Shown here piece after piece: positions 61,301-64,000 of a DNA stretch of 64,000 nucleotides. Numbering within the stretch: position 1 is the stretch's first letter; every line of letters begins with the position of its first letter. Origin of the DNA: Bradysia coprophila (taxonomy: Eukaryota > Arthropoda > Insecta > Diptera > Sciaridae); the NCBI RefSeq assembly GCF_014529535.1, contig NW_023503823.1, positions 1,178,001 through 1,242,000 of the forward strand, read 5' to 3'. The position numbers and the translations under genes are program-made. The notes below the pieces were generated by a model that was not told the origin of the DNA, ran no database searches, and saw only the letters and a list, made by a program, of their open reading frames with translations.

Positions 61301-64000
61301 TTTGGGGATAATGTCACTCACATCGACCTGTTAAAATTCAATTTGCTTCGATTACATTCATTTTCATCTGTCGAAACGTTATCACAGATCGTGATTTCAA
61401 TTTCCCCCGTACTCTGACGCAATGACATCCGTAAAATTTATTGATAATAATACAGACACTCTGGAAACGTAGTTACAATTTTATTGATCAACAAAATAAG
61501 TGACTGAGTATACAAAAAAAATATGAAATTCCTTCGTTTAAAGGTTATTCGGAGTACTAAACATAAAATTTTTCTGTTTGAGAATCCACGGCATCCACGG
61601 TACGGAATAAAAAACGAAACATTTCCAAACCAATGAACTTCAAAAACGAACTCTTAAATTTCCAGAACAAAAAAGCTAATAAAAACCTGACACAGCATTA
61701 TCATTTCTCTACCGTACATAAGACATTTATTCTCAGTGCCTTAGCACTGTGTTCTTTACCTACATAAAGATTTGACTGTAAAAACTTTTTTTTTATGTGA
61801 TATTACTGTTCAGGTTTATATTGGTTTGGTTACATTGCCCTCTTTGAATTTGATTATATACAATGATGTTTGATCAAAGAAAACATATGCCGACATTTTC
61901 CTTCCAACAAAATTTTTTTTTTTTTTGGTTCCGCATATCTTTCGGTGTGTACTTACGTATTTTATATGTGTTGCCAGGCAATCTTCACGCTAACATTTTT
62001 GTTTTTATTAGAAAAATATTTACTCTACCGACACAGCAGAAAAGACCAAATTGTCTATCATGATGTTGCCTCTTTGGTACACAATTTATATCTCTCTCGA
62101 ACAAAATTTAATTTTTGATATTGGTCGATTTATGATGAATAATGGTGGTGATGTTGTTTGCTTAACGGGGATCGATTTTTTTCTTCTTTCTTTTTGTTTT
62201 CTCTTCATGCCTATTTCAAATGTTATTCGTTTTATGCGAGAAAAGCTCCGAAAAAATGTTAAACGAATTAAATTAGCGTCGAAATGGGTGGATGGTATCA
62301 ATGAGTTTGTATTTTCTCATTCGTTGTTGTCGTATCAGGAATCAGGACTCAATAAACAATTCGAAAAGAAATATTTTATTACAAAATGTAAATTTCATAT
62401 TTGATTTGATAACGGTCGTTATTGATATAGGTGTGGGTTCCTGTCAGATTGTGTGCTTTCGAATATTTAATTAATTAAATCAATCCAGACGTAGATCTTC
62501 TAATGCTTCGTCAACCATTTCTCGTTTTGCTCTTTTCCAATTTATCGAATCAATTAGACTCGTTGGAATACCTTTGACGTCATATTAGTCATGGATAGAC
62601 ACAGACCATTTAAGTTATTAATTGGTAGCAATTACTATTCATTAGCATCAATATTTTCATTGATTGAATTGATGCCATTAAAACTTTCTTATGAGAATCG
62701 GAATCATCGGTAGATACAAGTTTCTGTATAAATAATTCAAGTAGCTCCAAAGGTGTAACACACACTGTCGTCTTTTTTCTCTCTCTCTCTCTTATCTTTC
62801 GTTGAATTATTGGCACAAATTAGGCTGTTATTGGATCAATTTGTATTAAAACAAATCGTTTCGAACGGACGCTCAGAATGGAAATGAAATATTTTTGTGT
62901 TTGGGTGTTCTTCAATGACAAATTTTCGTAAAACTTTTAATAACAACGAAGGACGTAAATTATGGAATCGCCGGCATTTATCTCTCTTTTCAAATGATTT
63001 ATAATCAAGGAAATAGTTATTTGCTTACCGAGAGGCGAAATTAGAAAATTACAACAAGAGCGACGTTGCGGACAGAGCGAAGCGAGAGCCGCGATTTCTC
63101 TTAAGTTGCAATTTGCTATTTTTCCCCGAGGTGGTCACAACAAGGGTCACAACGTTTTTTTTTTCTCGACGAAACGAAAACATCAATCCACCATGCTATT
63201 TTCGAAAACATAAACAAAGTGACAGTTCGAATGAGGAAAGGCCAATTTTCTCCCCACGGGAAAGAAACTGCTGAACGTTTCTCACTAGAAATGTTATTCG
63301 ACCAGAGGTCAGGAAAACACAATTTTCTCATGTCCTATTGAGTGAAGAAAATAGGGCATGCGGCGAGTCATGTGGCCGTTGTGCATGAAAAGTTCTTTTT
63401 TTACTATTTTGCAACCTTTCATACATTCAAAACAACCACATATTGTCCGATCGCTTGTACTGATAATCTTTATGGTTCATTAGTGTCGCTCTATTTCAAA
63501 AAGACAACTAATTGGTGCTATCGTACCCGAATCTTGAATTATCTTAATGCCAACTTATTTGTTACCACCACACACTCATTGAACTTTCGCCGATAAAATA
63601 TCTCGCACAATAAACAACAAACCACCATCGAATGACAGTTTATTCAACCGTATGAACGTAAATGTATCCACCTTTTATCAGACTTCTTTTAATGTGCTCA
63701 AGCCAATCCGTCTCGAATATCTCATTTCGACGATGTACGAACTCATTCTTAATCCAAAAATATCGAAGAAAAGCTCGTCTTTCATGTTGTATGCTATATT
63801 TAACCTTATGCAATTAACCCCTGTTTGTGATGCAAGAACGTACATCATATACAAAAGCCGATATATCGAAGTAATGCGATAGTATGAGTAATAGATGGAC
63901 GATCGGCTATTCAGACTGAATATGCTTACGGCTTTGTGTGGTGGGATGGGGGGTTTTACTTTTTTTTGTAGATACATCCCTTGCGTATTTAATTTTGCCA

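Larger units (their letters stand above)
52469..64000. other. fz intron 5, incomplete (over 11.5 kb)
   Basis: I searched for coding matching DILSGVCFVG, the TM5-TM7 segments and the KTxxxW tail and did not recognise any. The stretch holds a minisatellite (53660-54000), a TTAA-flanked element (56285-57085) and a small hairpin (58332-58371), and is otherwise AT-rich. Several frames of 80-117 codons (for example 62051-62404) start at non-ATG codons and show no domains. Confidence 0.55.

Noticed and set aside
62051..62404. 117-codon frame with hydrophobic stretches
   Set aside because: Non-ATG start, and its Phe/Ile/Leu richness is explained by T-rich DNA. It does not match the missing Frizzled TM5-TM7.
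1..64000. CRISPR arrays, operons, Shine-Dalgarno sites, rRNA
   Set aside because: None seen. The tandem arrays have no spacer structure and the genes are spliced eukaryotic genes.

Overview
This is a eukaryotic window: AT-rich, gene-poor, full of short inverted-repeat transposons, with intron-bearing genes and no bacterial-style operons. The two clear genes, a Drosophila-like frizzled (fz) and a CYP2-clan cytochrome P450, together with small introns of about 54-90 bp and TA, TTAA and 8-9 bp target-site duplications around MITEs, point to an insect. A dipteran is most likely, perhaps a lower fly such as a gnat or midge, but the species cannot be fixed from the sequence alone.

Layout. 1-8500 is intergenic or intronic DNA with a hAT-type MITE (559-819), a 955-bp foldback element (2677-3631) and several dispersed repeats. 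About 8600-10690 on the minus strand holds broken coding fragments that look like the Gag region of an old BEL/Pao-type LTR retrotransposon, cut by a palindromic insertion (10692-11015). 11300-15200 is a cluster of nested MITE-like elements. 15441-21750 on the minus strand holds exons of an unrecognised cysteine-rich gene or gene pair. A single 5' exon can be spliced in frame either to a short Cys-rich module plus hydrophobic tail, or to a module with 28 cysteines in about 85 residues. 22272-24684 is a complete nine-exon P450 of 506 residues, transcribed away from the cysteine-rich gene. 25091-26315 is an inverted-repeat-bounded element with a TCCG microsatellite and five 145-bp tandem units.

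From 27907 to the right edge the window is the frizzled locus. Five coding exons are visible (27907-28264, 28442-28719, 48502-48621, 48696-48890, 52243-52468), giving the signal peptide, the ten-cysteine Wnt-binding domain and TM1-TM4. The exons for TM5-TM7 and the cytoplasmic tail were not found and probably lie beyond 64000. Intron 2 is 19.8 kb and intron 5 exceeds 11.5 kb. Both contain only repeats, minisatellites, MITEs, a tRNA-like sequence and a decayed LINE-like fragment as far as I can see.

There is no sign that the three genes work together. Frizzled is a Wnt/planar-polarity receptor, the P450 is a microsomal monooxygenase, and the cysteine-rich gene has no known role. The most novel item is that cysteine-rich locus. 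All splice models were built by hand from GT-AG sites and reading-frame phase, without transcript evidence.
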